Position numbers and translations under genes: made by a program. From contig NC_012781.1 in assembly GCF_000020605.1 (NCBI RefSeq), positions 2,171,501 to 2,235,500 of the forward strand: 64,000 nt of DNA, written 5' to 3'. The stretch comes from Agathobacter rectalis ATCC 33656. GTDB taxonomy: Bacteria; Bacillota; Clostridia; Lachnospirales; Lachnospiraceae. The notes beneath the pieces are model-generated. The model was not told the DNA's origin, searched no databases, and worked only from the letters and a program-made list of their open reading frames with translations. The first letter of the stretch is position 1. Every line of letters begins with the position of its first letter. Shown here one piece after another: positions 9,491 to 17,664 of the stretch.

Positions 9491-9661
9491 TTAATCATTG
9501 CCTGCCACTTTATCAAGAAGTCTTGCGGAAGTCCGCTTTGCTTCCCTTGTAGCATGGGCATAGACATTCATGGTGGTACTCACGTCTGAGTGTCCTGACA
9601 GTTCCTGCACATCCTTAGGCTGAGCCCCGTTGGATAAGAGGTTTGTCGTGTAGGTATGCCT
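9491..9661 (-). pseudogene. C-terminal remnant of a tyrosine integrase
   Basis: The minus strand encodes 56 residues ending in a TAA at 9491-9493. They begin RHTYTTNLL and continue through LSGHSDVSTTMNVYAH, that is the R-H-x-x-x box, the LGH-like box and the catalytic Tyr of phage/conjugative-transposon integrases. Everything upstream of the Arg is gone: at 9661/9662 the sequence switches to an unrelated plus-strand frame. This is the surviving tail of an integrated element. Confidence 0.8.
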
Positions 9662-9662
9662 T

Positions 9663-10032
9663 AGAAAGCAAGATTACCACCAAAGAGGAAGAGATCCGAA
9701 CTCTCAAAGCCAGATTATCCAATATCGTCAGACAGCATGAATTTGCAACAGTACAAGACTTCTACACAACATTCTATACTGCACAGCGTGCCTTTGACGC
9801 ATATCAGAAAGAACGTTCTAAGTGGGAAGAAGCATACGGAGAGATAGTTACTCCAAAGTTCGAAACCATACACGACAAAATAAAAAGGTATCAGGAAAAG
9901 TCTGACAACCAGAACGCCAATCGACCTTATCAAAGCAAAGATAAAGGGGGCGAGATAATCGCCCCTCAATTTCATTGCTTAATTTTTTCAAAAATGAAGT
10001 TCAGAACACTCATCATCAAGGAATCACACTAA
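9663..10032 (+). pseudogene. Fragment of a mobilisation-type (MobA/MobL-like) protein
   Basis: An open frame of about 120 residues on the plus strand rich in Glu, Lys, Arg and Gln, predicted coiled coil, without a start of its own. Its composition and the QDFY...AYQKER pattern resemble the C-terminal tail of relaxases of mobilisable elements. This assignment is weak. The hairpin GGGGCGA/TCGCCCC at about 9946-9968 may be the original terminator. It abuts the integrase remnant head to head, consistent with a deletion that removed the middle of a mobile element. Confidence 0.35.
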
Positions 10033-10073
10033 ACTTCCATTATTGAAATCAATTTGATTAATTGCTATAGTAA

Positions 10074-10811
10074 TCAGCTCTTCAATATTTGATAGCTATA
10101 TAATTTTTTCATATTTTCACTTTTTCTTCTCTCAGCCTCTTCCAGCGCCTCATTATATAAACTCTTGTCAGAATATACTTTATCCCGAGAATATACAATA
10201 CTTTCGATAATACCATGAAACAAATCATCATAAGCCATTTCTTTCGTATAGCCATCACCAACATTTCCTGCATCAATTTGTGCGTATAATTCATCCAGAT
10301 GCTGCTGGAAATACGTTTGAAAATCATCATGGTTATCTGTTTTAATCAAGACAAGAGATTCCCCTTCAAAAGTATCACATGCGCGCAATTTATTAATCGA
10401 ATATTCCTTTAAAAAATCAATAAAAGAATCTAAATCATAAACTCGATTGAATATAGGCATCAAACGTTCCTTCACATATAAAGCCGTCGCTGAAATAATC
10501 TCTTCCATTGTATCTTCGGTATATTCAAAACTTACTCTTGCTTCATTTCGTGGAAGGAATGAATTTAAATCCTGTCCAGCATACAATATTGATTTTTTAT
10601 CGATAGAAGAATGATATGTAGAAATAATTCCTGCAGTAAGGAAAAATCCTTTTGCCCCTTTATTCCATGCCGGAGCTGTTTTTACTCCAAAAAAAGCCAT
10701 CAAATCTTCGTTGAGCATTTTAACAAAAACATTCAATTTTGAGCAATATCGAAAACCCTCTGTTTGAAATGTTTCACCAAAAATAAGTTTAAACTGTGAA
10801 TTAAACGACAT
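10074..10811 (-). CDS. Hypothetical protein in the mobile-DNA region
   Basis: I do not recognise this 245-residue protein. It is soluble-looking, mixed alpha/beta in the first 100 residues and helical and charged after that (EALEEAERRKSENMKK near the end). There is no signal peptide or membrane segment. The start has an AAGGAGA-like site. It lies between the mobilisation fragment and a truncated response regulator and is bounded by broken genes on both sides, so it probably arrived with the same element. Its frame is intact over the full length, which suggests it may still be expressed. Confidence 0.55.
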   Translation of the reverse strand: MSFNSQFKLIFGETFQTEGFRYCSKLNVFVKMLNEDLMAFFGVKTAPAWNKGAKGFFLTAGIISTYHSSIDKKSILYAGQDLNSFLPRNEARVSFEYTEDTMEEIISATALYVKERLMPIFNRVYDLDSFIDFLKEYSINKLRACDTFEGESLVLIKTDNHDDFQTYFQQHLDELYAQIDAGNVGDGYTKEMAYDDLFHGIIESIVYSRDKVYSDKSLYNEALEEAERRKSENMKKLYSYQILKS

Positions 10812-10840
10812 AAAAAATCTCCTTTGTTATAGTCCAAACA

Positions 10841-11071
10841 TCAACCTGTATGCAAGATAATTTCCTCCATAAGCTGAAATCCATCTTTTCCGGGCAGCAT
10901 AATGTCCAGCAAAATCAGCTGGTAGTCTCCAGCCCTCAAATAATCCATGACCTGGTTCCCGTCACTGCAAATCGTTCCCTTATAATTTCCCAATGAAAGG
11001 GAAACCTTTATCATCTTCGCTATATTCTCATCATCTTCCACGATTAAAATCTGTGCTGTAAATGTTTCCAT
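10841..11071 (-). pseudogene. Truncated response regulator receiver domain
   Basis: The 76 residues match the first two thirds of an OmpR-type receiver domain: the acidic pair in ILIVEDDENI, and the phosphoacceptor Asp in LILLDIMLPGKDG near residue 57. The frame ends in LHTG followed by a stop, so the Thr/Lys switch residues of the receiver and the entire DNA-binding domain are missing. The start has an AGGAGA site, so a short protein could still be made. No histidine kinase is nearby. Confidence 0.8.
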
Positions 11072-11192
11072 ATCATGCCAAATCTCCTATCCGCTGTTAC
11101 AATACTGCTAGTTAGTATTCAAGCAACTCATATTATATCGTATTCGTTTATTATTCTCAATCCCGAGTAATAAAACAACAATTAACTTCACT

Positions 11193-11281
11193 TTAAAGGT
11201 TATAGATTTTGCGGATCACCGGCGCAGTCTCCGGGTCAAGGATCAGATGCCCATTATCGTCCGGGTCACGCATCAGACCGA
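11193..11281 (-). pseudogene. Fragment of a large serine recombinase
   Basis: About 28 residues before a stop at 11193 read LMRDPDDNGHLILD...ETAPVIRKIYNL, which matches the start of the 'recombinase' domain found in large serine recombinases of conjugative transposons. The upstream part is replaced exactly at 11282 by the fold-back element copy B. No other piece of this gene is present in the window. Confidence 0.6.
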
Positions 11282-11415
11282 GGGGCGTAAGCCGCCGGAG
11301 CGACTGCCCTGCAGCAGAGGCGTTCTCTCGTAAGCGCATAGCGAAGCTGCCTAGATACTGTAGAATTATGCCCATGAATCGAGTAGGAGGCGGTGACTAA
11401 CCGCCGTCCTCTCAC

Positions 11416-11447
11416 AGCACCGTACGTACCGTTCGGTATACGGCGCT
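11416..11447 (-). other. Group II intron domain V
   Basis: The 32-nt minus-strand hairpin starts with the AGC triad; AGCGCCGTA pairs with TACGGTGCT, then a CG bulge, then TACC/GGTA closed by a GAAC loop. This is the catalytic core hairpin and follows the maturase stop by one base. Confidence 0.85.
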
Positions 11448-11448
11448 T

Positions 11449-12843
11449 TCAATAGTTGACGTGCACAGACTGATAGGCTGTGGCTAAATCGTAAAAGCCA
11501 CTGTTTATCAGTCTTTCTTTATTCAGCGCCCAAATCACAGCTTTGTTATTGCTGATATACCAATACTTTCTGCGACTGTTTGCTATTGTTGACGCATAGT
11601 GTTCTGGGATTCCAAGTTTGACTAGATTTTTATATTTCGTTCTAGGTTTCTTCCACTGTTTCCATATACACATGCGTATTCTGTGATAGAGCCATCCGTT
11701 GATGTCATCTATGTTGCTCTTCATACTTGCAATTCCGTAGTAGTTAAGCCATCCCCTTGCATATACTTTGATTTTCTCAAGGCTTGGCTTGATTGACTGA
11801 CATCGCTTACGGGAAGATAACTCCTTCAGTCTGGACTTAAACTTCTTCCATGACTTCGGATGAACTCGGACATATATGCCTTTTCCGTTCCTTCCCAATG
11901 CAAAGCCAAGGAATTTAAAATTTCGGATTGCAAACACGCTGACTGTACGGCTCTTTTCTCGGTTGACTGTAAGTTTCAGCCTCTCCTCAAGATATTTTGT
12001 ACTGCTTTCCAAGAGTCTCTCTGATGCTCGCTTGCTCTTTGCAAGAAGCACGATGTCATCTGCATATCTTATGCATGGAACACCTCTTTTCAGGTATTCC
12101 TGGTCGAACTCATTGAGGTAGATGTTTGCCAGCAATGGTGATAGATTTCCACCTTGTGGTGAGCCTTCCTCTGTGTCAATGACCACTCCGTTTTCCATTA
12201 CACCGCTTTTCAGATAGCGCTTTATCAACTGTACTACACGTTCATCTTTTACATTCTTTCGTAGAAGATTGATGAGAATTTCGTGATTAAGAGTATCGAA
12301 GTACTTTGACAAGTCAAGGACTACAGCGAATGTATAGCCTTGTTCTGCATACTCCTTAACCTTAAGTATTGCATCTTTTGCACTTCTGTTCGGACGATAG
12401 CCATAGCTACCATCTGCAAACAGCGGTTCATAGATTGGCACTAACTGTTGGGTTATTGCCTGTTGAAGTGTACGGTCTATCACTGTTGGTATGCCAAGCT
12501 TTCGCACACCACCATCTGGTTTGGGAATTTCAACTCGTCTTACTGGAGACGGAGTATACTTTCCACGATAAATGCGGTCAGTTATCTCTTGTTGATGTTC
12601 CTTTAGATATGGAAGAGCCTCTTCAATGGTCATGCCATCAATTCCCGGCGCTCCCTTGTTTGCCTTAACTCTCTTATACGCTCTGTTAAAGTTGTCTTTA
12701 TACAGTATCGTTTCCAAAAGTCTCGGCTGTGCACTGTCTCTTTCTTTCCATATCCGATTGAATGACCTGGACGCTTTCACATACCCTTCATGTTCCGCAT
12801 TATCTCTTTGCGAACAGCCATTGTTTTCAATGTTTTCTGCCAT
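11449..12843 (-). CDS. ltrA: Group II intron reverse transcriptase/maturase
   Basis: The 464-residue intron-encoded protein helps splicing and copies the intron into new sites. Reverse transcriptase motifs run from about residue 60 to 330: IPKPDGGVRKLGIP, GYRPNRSAKDA, VLDLSKYFDTLNH, the EGSPQGGNLSPLLANIYL box and the active-site YADD near residue 257. The maturase domain X follows (about 340-430; GWLNYYGIAS). There is no HNH endonuclease domain after it, so retrohoming would need a nick or a single-stranded target. All catalytic residues are present and the frame is intact, so the intron may be active. Confidence 0.95.
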   Translation of the reverse strand: MAENIENNGCSQRDNAEHEGYVKASRSFNRIWKERDSAQPRLLETILYKDNFNRAYKRVKANKGAPGIDGMTIEEALPYLKEHQQEITDRIYRGKYTPSPVRRVEIPKPDGGVRKLGIPTVIDRTLQQAITQQLVPIYEPLFADGSYGYRPNRSAKDAILKVKEYAEQGYTFAVVLDLSKYFDTLNHEILINLLRKNVKDERVVQLIKRYLKSGVMENGVVIDTEEGSPQGGNLSPLLANIYLNEFDQEYLKRGVPCIRYADDIVLLAKSKRASERLLESSTKYLEERLKLTVNREKSRTVSVFAIRNFKFLGFALGRNGKGIYVRVHPKSWKKFKSRLKELSSRKRCQSIKPSLEKIKVYARGWLNYYGIASMKSNIDDINGWLYHRIRMCIWKQWKKPRTKYKNLVKLGIPEHYASTIANSRRKYWYISNNKAVIWALNKERLINSGFYDLATAYQSVHVNY

Positions 12844-13489
12844 AGACGGTCATTCCTCCTTTCTCGGTCATACTCAAGACTCCTACTGATTCGGTCCTTC
12901 ACCTCTCGGCTACTATGACCTCTGCTGACTTCTATGCGTTCAGCATTGCTTTATGCAATGGTTACCTCTTTCAAGGCATACCGCACAGACCTCCCTAGGT
13001 ACCACACGTTTCTTCCTCTCCATCCATCTGCCTCATTTATCATGCATGATTCCGTGTAGTTATTGGGCTTTAACATGGGTTGCTGTCTTACCCACATGCA
13101 TGACCTCATATGAGATTTCTGTTCGTCAGACCAGAGATTTGCCCGTGAGTTGGTATATTCCTCACATCCAGCTTCCTTCAGATTCCATCTCACGATGGAC
13201 ACCCTTGCCTTCGGCTATATCCTTCCCACTACCGGGCGGATTCGGGACTTTAACCCGTTAGAAACGTGCGCCGCTAGGCGCACAACGCAGAAATGCCCCG
13301 GCATGGACGTCGGGGCAAGGAGAAACCGCGCCATGGACGGCGCGTTTCGACGGTTTCGTCAAGCATAGAAAACCTAAAAAGCATAATTCGTACAGTATCT
13401 TGGCAGCATAGCGTAGCGAACGAGAGAACGCCTCTGCTGCAGGGACAGTCACTCCGGCGGCTTACGCCCCGTATTTCTATAGCCCTATG

Positions 13490-15244
13490 CTATGCAAACT
13501 GGCTATTATAGAGATTCGCATAAAATCCGTCCGCTGCAAGCAGGCTCTCATGATTGCCCTGCTCTATAATCTTTCCGTCTTTCATAACAAGGATAATATC
13601 CGCTTCCCTGATGGTAGACAGACGATGAGCCACTATAAAGCTGGTTCTTCCCTGCATCATGGTAAGGAACGCTTTTTGAATCTTAATCTCTGTTCGTGTA
13701 TCAATCGATGATGTAGCCTCATCCAATATCAGCATAGGCGGTAAGCAGAGCATAACTCTTGTGATGCATAATAGCTGCTTCTGTCCCTGTGACAGGCTGC
13801 CGCCGTCCTCACCGATTTCAGTGTCATAGCCCTTCGGCAGACGTCTGATAAAGCTGTGGGCATGAGATGCCTTTGCTGCTGCAATGATTTCCTCATCTGT
13901 GGCATCAGGCTTTCCCATTATGATATTGTCACGGATTGTGCCCTTCTTGAGCCATGTCTCCTGAAGCACCATACCATAGTTGTCACGAAGACTCTCGCGC
14001 GTGATTTTTCTGATATCATGTCCGCTCACCTTAATTGTTCCACTGTTTACATCATAAAATCTCATAAGCAGATTGATAATAGTCGTCTTTCCACAGCCTG
14101 TCGGACCTACGATAGCCACGCGCTGTCCAGGCTTTACATGGAGATTGAAATCCTCGATAAGCTTTTTATCCGGCACATATGAGAAATAAACATCCTCTAT
14201 GTCCACACGTCCGTCAGCCTCTTCAAGTATTACCGCATCCGAAGCATCCGGTATCTCCTTTTTCTCCTCAATCAGCTCGAAGATACGAGCAGCACAGGCA
14301 AGTGCGTTCTGAAGCTCTGTGATGACACCTGATATCTCATTGAACGGCTTGGTGTACTGGTTGGCATATGATAAGAAGCATGAAAGCTGTCCTACTGTGA
14401 TTCCGCCTGTGAGTGCACTCATGGCGCCGAAGATTCCGACTCCGGCATACACGAGACTGTTAACAAAACGTGTACTCGGATTTGTAAGACTCGAGAAAAA
14501 TGTTGCCCGCAGTGAGCATTTCTGTAATCTGTCATTTATCTCATCAAACTGCCAAAGAGCCTCATCCTCATGGTTGAAGGCCTGTACGACCTTTTCATTT
14601 CCTACTATCTCATCGATGAGTGCTGTCTGCTCTCCCCTTGTTCTTGTCTGTAGCTGGAACATGGAATAAGTCTTTTTAGTGATAAAGCTTGCCACAAAAA
14701 GTGACAAAGGTGTGATGAGCACTACAATGCATGATATCTTCACATCTATTGTAAGCATGAAAATAAGCGTGCCTGCTATTGTTGCAATTCCTGTAAAGAG
14801 CTGTGTGAAGCCCATCAAAAGTCCCTCTGAAAATGTATCTACATCGGCGATGATACGGCTGACCATATCACCGTGTGAGTGGCTGTCAATATAGGACAGC
14901 GGCATTTTCTCAATATTTAAAAATGCATCACGCCTTATATCCCTCACTATGTTGTAGGTCATCCTGTTGTTGCAGATATTTGTAAGCCACTGGGCTGCTG
15001 CCGCTATGACGACTATTATTGCAGCTCTCGTGAGGATGGCTGTCATAGCCGTAAAATCAACCTTTCCTTTTCCTACAATCAAATCAATTGCGCGTCCTGT
15101 GAGAATTGGAAAATAGAGCGTAAGCGCCACTGTAACAACAGACAGGGCAAGTGAAATTACAAGCAAAGGAATATATCTCTTCATGTAGCTTAATACCTTG
15201 CGGATTGTGCCTGCTTTATTCATCTTCGCATTATCCATAGCCAT
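13490..15244 (-). CDS. ABC exporter subunit (membrane + canonical ATPase)
   Basis: The 584-residue half-transporter has six membrane segments in residues 20-310 and an ATP-binding domain in about 340-575. Walker A is GPTGCGKTT, the Q-loop follows at MVLQETW, Walker B ends with the catalytic Glu in ILDEATSSID, and the switch His is in IVAHRLS. The signature is LSQGQ rather than LSGGQ. With its partner at 15248-16996 it forms a heterodimer in which one ATP site is degenerate. The start has AGGAGGTG, and only three bases separate it from the partner's stop. The substrate is not evident. Fold-back element copy B follows the stop by 20 bases. Confidence 0.92.
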   Translation of the reverse strand: MAMDNAKMNKAGTIRKVLSYMKRYIPLLVISLALSVVTVALTLYFPILTGRAIDLIVGKGKVDFTAMTAILTRAAIIVVIAAAAQWLTNICNNRMTYNIVRDIRRDAFLNIEKMPLSYIDSHSHGDMVSRIIADVDTFSEGLLMGFTQLFTGIATIAGTLIFMLTIDVKISCIVVLITPLSLFVASFITKKTYSMFQLQTRTRGEQTALIDEIVGNEKVVQAFNHEDEALWQFDEINDRLQKCSLRATFFSSLTNPSTRFVNSLVYAGVGIFGAMSALTGGITVGQLSCFLSYANQYTKPFNEISGVITELQNALACAARIFELIEEKKEIPDASDAVILEEADGRVDIEDVYFSYVPDKKLIEDFNLHVKPGQRVAIVGPTGCGKTTIINLLMRFYDVNSGTIKVSGHDIRKITRESLRDNYGMVLQETWLKKGTIRDNIIMGKPDATDEEIIAAAKASHAHSFIRRLPKGYDTEIGEDGGSLSQGQKQLLCITRVMLCLPPMLILDEATSSIDTRTEIKIQKAFLTMMQGRTSFIVAHRLSTIREADIILVMKDGKIIEQGNHESLLAADGFYANLYNSQFA

Positions 15245-15247
15245 ACT

Positions 15248-16996
15248 CTACACCTCCTTTTGTCTGGTCATATCCGACTCTTTTTTAAACTGTGAATCAT
15301 ATATCTCTTTGTAGGTCTCGCATGTCTCAAGCAGCTTTTCATGAGGTCCGAAGCCAACCATCTGTCCGTCGTCGAGTACTATGATATTGTCCGCAAACTG
15401 GATAGATGAGGTACGCTGTGACACGATAAATATTGTCTTGTCACCATGCATGCCCTTTAATGCCGCGCGAAGGCTCGCATCTGTAGCAAAATCAAGCGCC
15501 GATGCACTGTCGTCTAGTATCAGTATGTCAGGATCCTTTACAACCGCCCTGGCAATTGTAAGACGCTGCTTCTGACCGCCTGATAGGTTCTTGCCGCCCT
15601 GCTCTATCATGTAGTCAAGTCCTCCCTCTTTGCCCTTTACAACCTCTGTGGCCTGTGCTATATCAAGCGCCCTCCACATTTCCTCCTCTGTGGCATCATT
15701 TTTGCCCCAGCGCAGGTTATCGGCTATCGTTCCTGCAAAAAGCACTGCCTTTTGCATTACAACACCGATTTTATCTCGAAGCTGCACTGCATCGTAGTCA
15801 TTTATATCATTTCCCTGAATCCTTATAGTGCCCTTTGTGGCATCATAAAACCTCGGAATAAGGTTTACAAGGCTTGATTTTCCTGAGCCTGTACCACCGA
15901 TGATTCCGATTGTCTGCCCCTTTTGCACTGTAAAGCTTATATCTGTAAGTGTCTCATCGGCCGCTCCCTCATAGGTCATGCAGACATGGTCAAACTCAAC
16001 CTCAGGTGCCCCTGCCTTTGCATCAATGAGCTTAGGATTTTTATCAGGAAGCTTTGATGGAATAGAAAGCACATCCGCTATACGATTACCGCACGCCACT
16101 GCCTTTGTCACCTGTACGATGAGGTTTGCAAGCTTTATCAGCTCGACAAGTATCTGTGACATGTAGTTTACAAGTGCCACAACCTCACCCTGTGTGAGGA
16201 TTCCTGCGTATACCTGCTTGCCGCCTGATACGATAACTGCGATTGTTGCGATATTTATAATGATAAAGGTCAGAGGATTGGTGAGTGCTGAGATTCGTCC
16301 TACAACCTGCTGCATATTGGTTAAAAATTCGTTGTCCCTGTTGAAGCTGTCAATCTCATCATTTTGCTTATTGAAAGCTCTTATAACTCTGGTTCCCTCT
16401 AAATTCTCCCTGGTATGTGAAAGCACTGTGTCAAGAGAGCTCTGCACCTTTTTGTAAAGCGGAAGGCTTGCAGCCATAACTGAGAATACCACTATTGAAA
16501 GCAGAGGTATGGTAACTGCAAAAACCATTGCCGCTCTTACATTTACTGTAAAAGCCATCGCCATAGCTCCGAATACAATAAATGGCGAGCGAAGGAAGAG
16601 TCGAAGCACCAGATTGACTCCTGACTGCACCTGGTTTATATCGCTTGTCATCCTCGTGATAAGTGTCGATGTGCCCACTGTATCCATCTTTGAGAATGAC
16701 AGTGACTCTATCTTTTCAAACAATATATGGCGAAGCTTTGTGGAAAAACCGACTGCCGCCTTTGCCGCAAAATACTGTGCTGTGACCGAACTTACCAGAC
16801 CAACTGCCGCAAGCAGCACCAGCACACCTCCCATCTTCCATATATATGGCTTGTCCGAAGCCGTAATTCCGTTATCAATGATTGCCGCCATGACAAGCGG
16901 TACTATAAGCTCAAAGGATGCTTCCAGCAGCTTAAATAACGGAGCACAGATGCATTCCTTTTTGTACTCCTTCAAATATTTTAATATCTGTTTCAT
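15248..16996 (-). CDS. ABC exporter subunit (membrane + non-canonical ATPase)
   Basis: The 582-residue partner half-transporter has a membrane domain (about residues 15-300) and an ATPase domain (about 330-570). Walker A is GGTGSGKSS and the signature LSGGQKQR is perfect, but Walker B ends in ILDDSAS (Asp in place of the catalytic Glu) and the switch motif is IVSQRTS (Gln in place of His). Combined with the opposite arrangement in the other subunit, this is the hallmark of asymmetric heterodimeric exporters of the BmrCD/TM287-288 type. The first gene of the operon; start supported by AAGGGGA. Drug or peptide export is likely but not shown. Confidence 0.92.
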   Translation of the reverse strand: MKQILKYLKEYKKECICAPLFKLLEASFELIVPLVMAAIIDNGITASDKPYIWKMGGVLVLLAAVGLVSSVTAQYFAAKAAVGFSTKLRHILFEKIESLSFSKMDTVGTSTLITRMTSDINQVQSGVNLVLRLFLRSPFIVFGAMAMAFTVNVRAAMVFAVTIPLLSIVVFSVMAASLPLYKKVQSSLDTVLSHTRENLEGTRVIRAFNKQNDEIDSFNRDNEFLTNMQQVVGRISALTNPLTFIIINIATIAVIVSGGKQVYAGILTQGEVVALVNYMSQILVELIKLANLIVQVTKAVACGNRIADVLSIPSKLPDKNPKLIDAKAGAPEVEFDHVCMTYEGAADETLTDISFTVQKGQTIGIIGGTGSGKSSLVNLIPRFYDATKGTIRIQGNDINDYDAVQLRDKIGVVMQKAVLFAGTIADNLRWGKNDATEEEMWRALDIAQATEVVKGKEGGLDYMIEQGGKNLSGGQKQRLTIARAVVKDPDILILDDSASALDFATDASLRAALKGMHGDKTIFIVSQRTSSIQFADNIIVLDDGQMVGFGPHEKLLETCETYKEIYDSQFKKESDMTRQKEV

Positions 16997-17085
16997 CTTT
17001 TCCCCTTTCAGATTTTATGTCGCCGATTACAGCTTCACTATTATAGATGATTTTTCTCATATATACAAGAAAAACGATACACTAA

Positions 17086-17112
17086 AAAACCAGTACCCTG
17101 CGGTACTGGTTT
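17086..17112 (-). terminator. Terminator after the DtxR-family gene
   Basis: AAACCAGTACC pairs with GGTACTGGTTT around a four-base loop, followed by a T run on the minus strand. It separates the regulator from the ABC exporter operon. Confidence 0.9.
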
Positions 17113-17118
17113 CATATA

Positions 17119-17484
17119 TCAGCTCTTATGTATATGCTTCTTGATTGCTTCAAAGCTCTCAGGACTGATGACATGCTCTATACGGCATGCGTCCTCTGCT
17201 GCAATCTCCTTATCAACACCAAGCTTCTCAAGACACTCTGACAAAAGCTCATGTCTTTCGTATATCATCTCTGCTATCTGTCTTCCTGACTCTGTGAGTG
17301 TGATAAAGCCTGCATCACTAACTGTGATATTGTTCTTCTCTCTAAGGTTTTTCATGGCTATACTCACGCTGGATTTCTTATATCCAAGCTCATTTGCTAT
17401 ATCAACTGAGCGTACCACAGGAAGCTTCTTGCTGAGAATAAGTATGGTCTCTAAATAGTTTTCTGATGATTCATTGTTTCGCAT
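17119..17484 (-). CDS. DtxR/MntR-family metal-dependent transcriptional regulator
   Basis: The 121-residue protein has the DtxR N-terminal winged helix (SVDIANELGYKKSSVSIAMKNL as the recognition region, residues 24-48) and the metal-binding dimerisation domain (RHELL near residue 77 and EDACRIEHVIS near residue 100). It lacks the SH3-like third domain, as in MntR. The Cys-x-x-Glu-His ligand set resembles iron-sensing DtxR/IdeR more than manganese-sensing MntR, while the position of MntR Asp8/DtxR Met10 appears to be Asn. I therefore leave the metal open. It has its own promoter (17535-17562) and terminator. A palindromic TTAG-N6-CTAA site lies 160 bases upstream. Confidence 0.9.
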   Translation of the reverse strand: MRNNESSENYLETILILSKKLPVVRSVDIANELGYKKSSVSIAMKNLREKNNITVSDAGFITLTESGRQIAEMIYERHELLSECLEKLGVDKEIAAEDACRIEHVISPESFEAIKKHIHKS

Positions 17485-17534
17485 TTCGAATACCCCCGTG
17501 AGTTTATTTTCGTTCGTTTTAATTCAGTTATATT

Positions 17535-17562
17535 ATTATAACATACATTTTATTGTTTGCAA
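17535..17562 (-). promoter_or_regulatory. Promoter of the DtxR-family gene
   Basis: TTGCAA (17562-17557), a 16-base spacer and TATAAT (17540-17535) on the minus strand, about 50 bases before the start codon. Confidence 0.7.
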
Positions 17563-17629
17563 AACTTTTCTTTTGATTTGTACGTGATTTATAAAAATCC
17601 AAAAAAATATCAAAATCCCATATTTGTTA

Positions 17630-17661
17630 TTGACTTCTAATTCGCGTTAGTGTATACTAAC
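17630..17661 (+). promoter_or_regulatory. Sigma-A promoter overlapped by a DtxR-like palindrome
   Basis: TTGACT (17630-17635), a 17-base spacer and TATACT (17653-17658) point rightwards. The palindrome GTTAGT-GTAT-ACTAAC (17646-17661) covers the -10 box and fits the TTAG-N6-CTAA pattern of DtxR-family operators. No protein gene follows on this strand; the only downstream feature is the hairpin at 17735-17764. Confidence 0.65.
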
Positions 17662-17664
17662 TAT

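Larger units (their letters stand above)
11378..13283 (-). mobile_element. Complete group II intron (1,906 bp)
   Basis: On the minus strand the intron begins GTGCGCC at 13283 and ends in CTCGAT at 11378, matching the GUGYG...AY rule. The boundaries are fixed by comparison with copy A of the fold-back element, where the flanking halves TTTCTGCGTT and TCATGGGCAT are contiguous. Domains I-III occupy roughly 13283-12850, the maturase frame lies in domain IV (12843-11449), domain V is at 11447-11416 and domain VI at about 11412-11382 (GGCGG paired with CCGCC). It is inserted just 3' of a GC-rich hairpin, as is common for intron classes that lack an endonuclease domain. Confidence 0.93.
11282..13470 (-). 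repeat. Fold-back element, copy B, interrupted by a group II intron
   Basis: The outer arms 11282-11330 and 13421-13470 are reverse complements (GGGGCGTAAGCCGCCGGAG against CTCCGGCGGCTTACGCCCC, and AGCAGAGGCGTTCTCTCG against CGAGAGAACGCCTCTGCT). Without the intron (11378-13283) the element is 283 bp, close to the 290 bp of copy A. The core (about 13284-13400) is almost identical to copy A while the arms are not. It lies 20 bases downstream of the ABC transporter stop and in the same orientation relative to that gene as copy A is to the L,D-transpeptidase. Confidence 0.85.

Noticed and set aside
11193-11375. A 60-residue protein spanning the serine recombinase fragment and copy B
   Set aside because: It is a fusion of element sequence (residues 1-31) with a gene fragment; no start signal.
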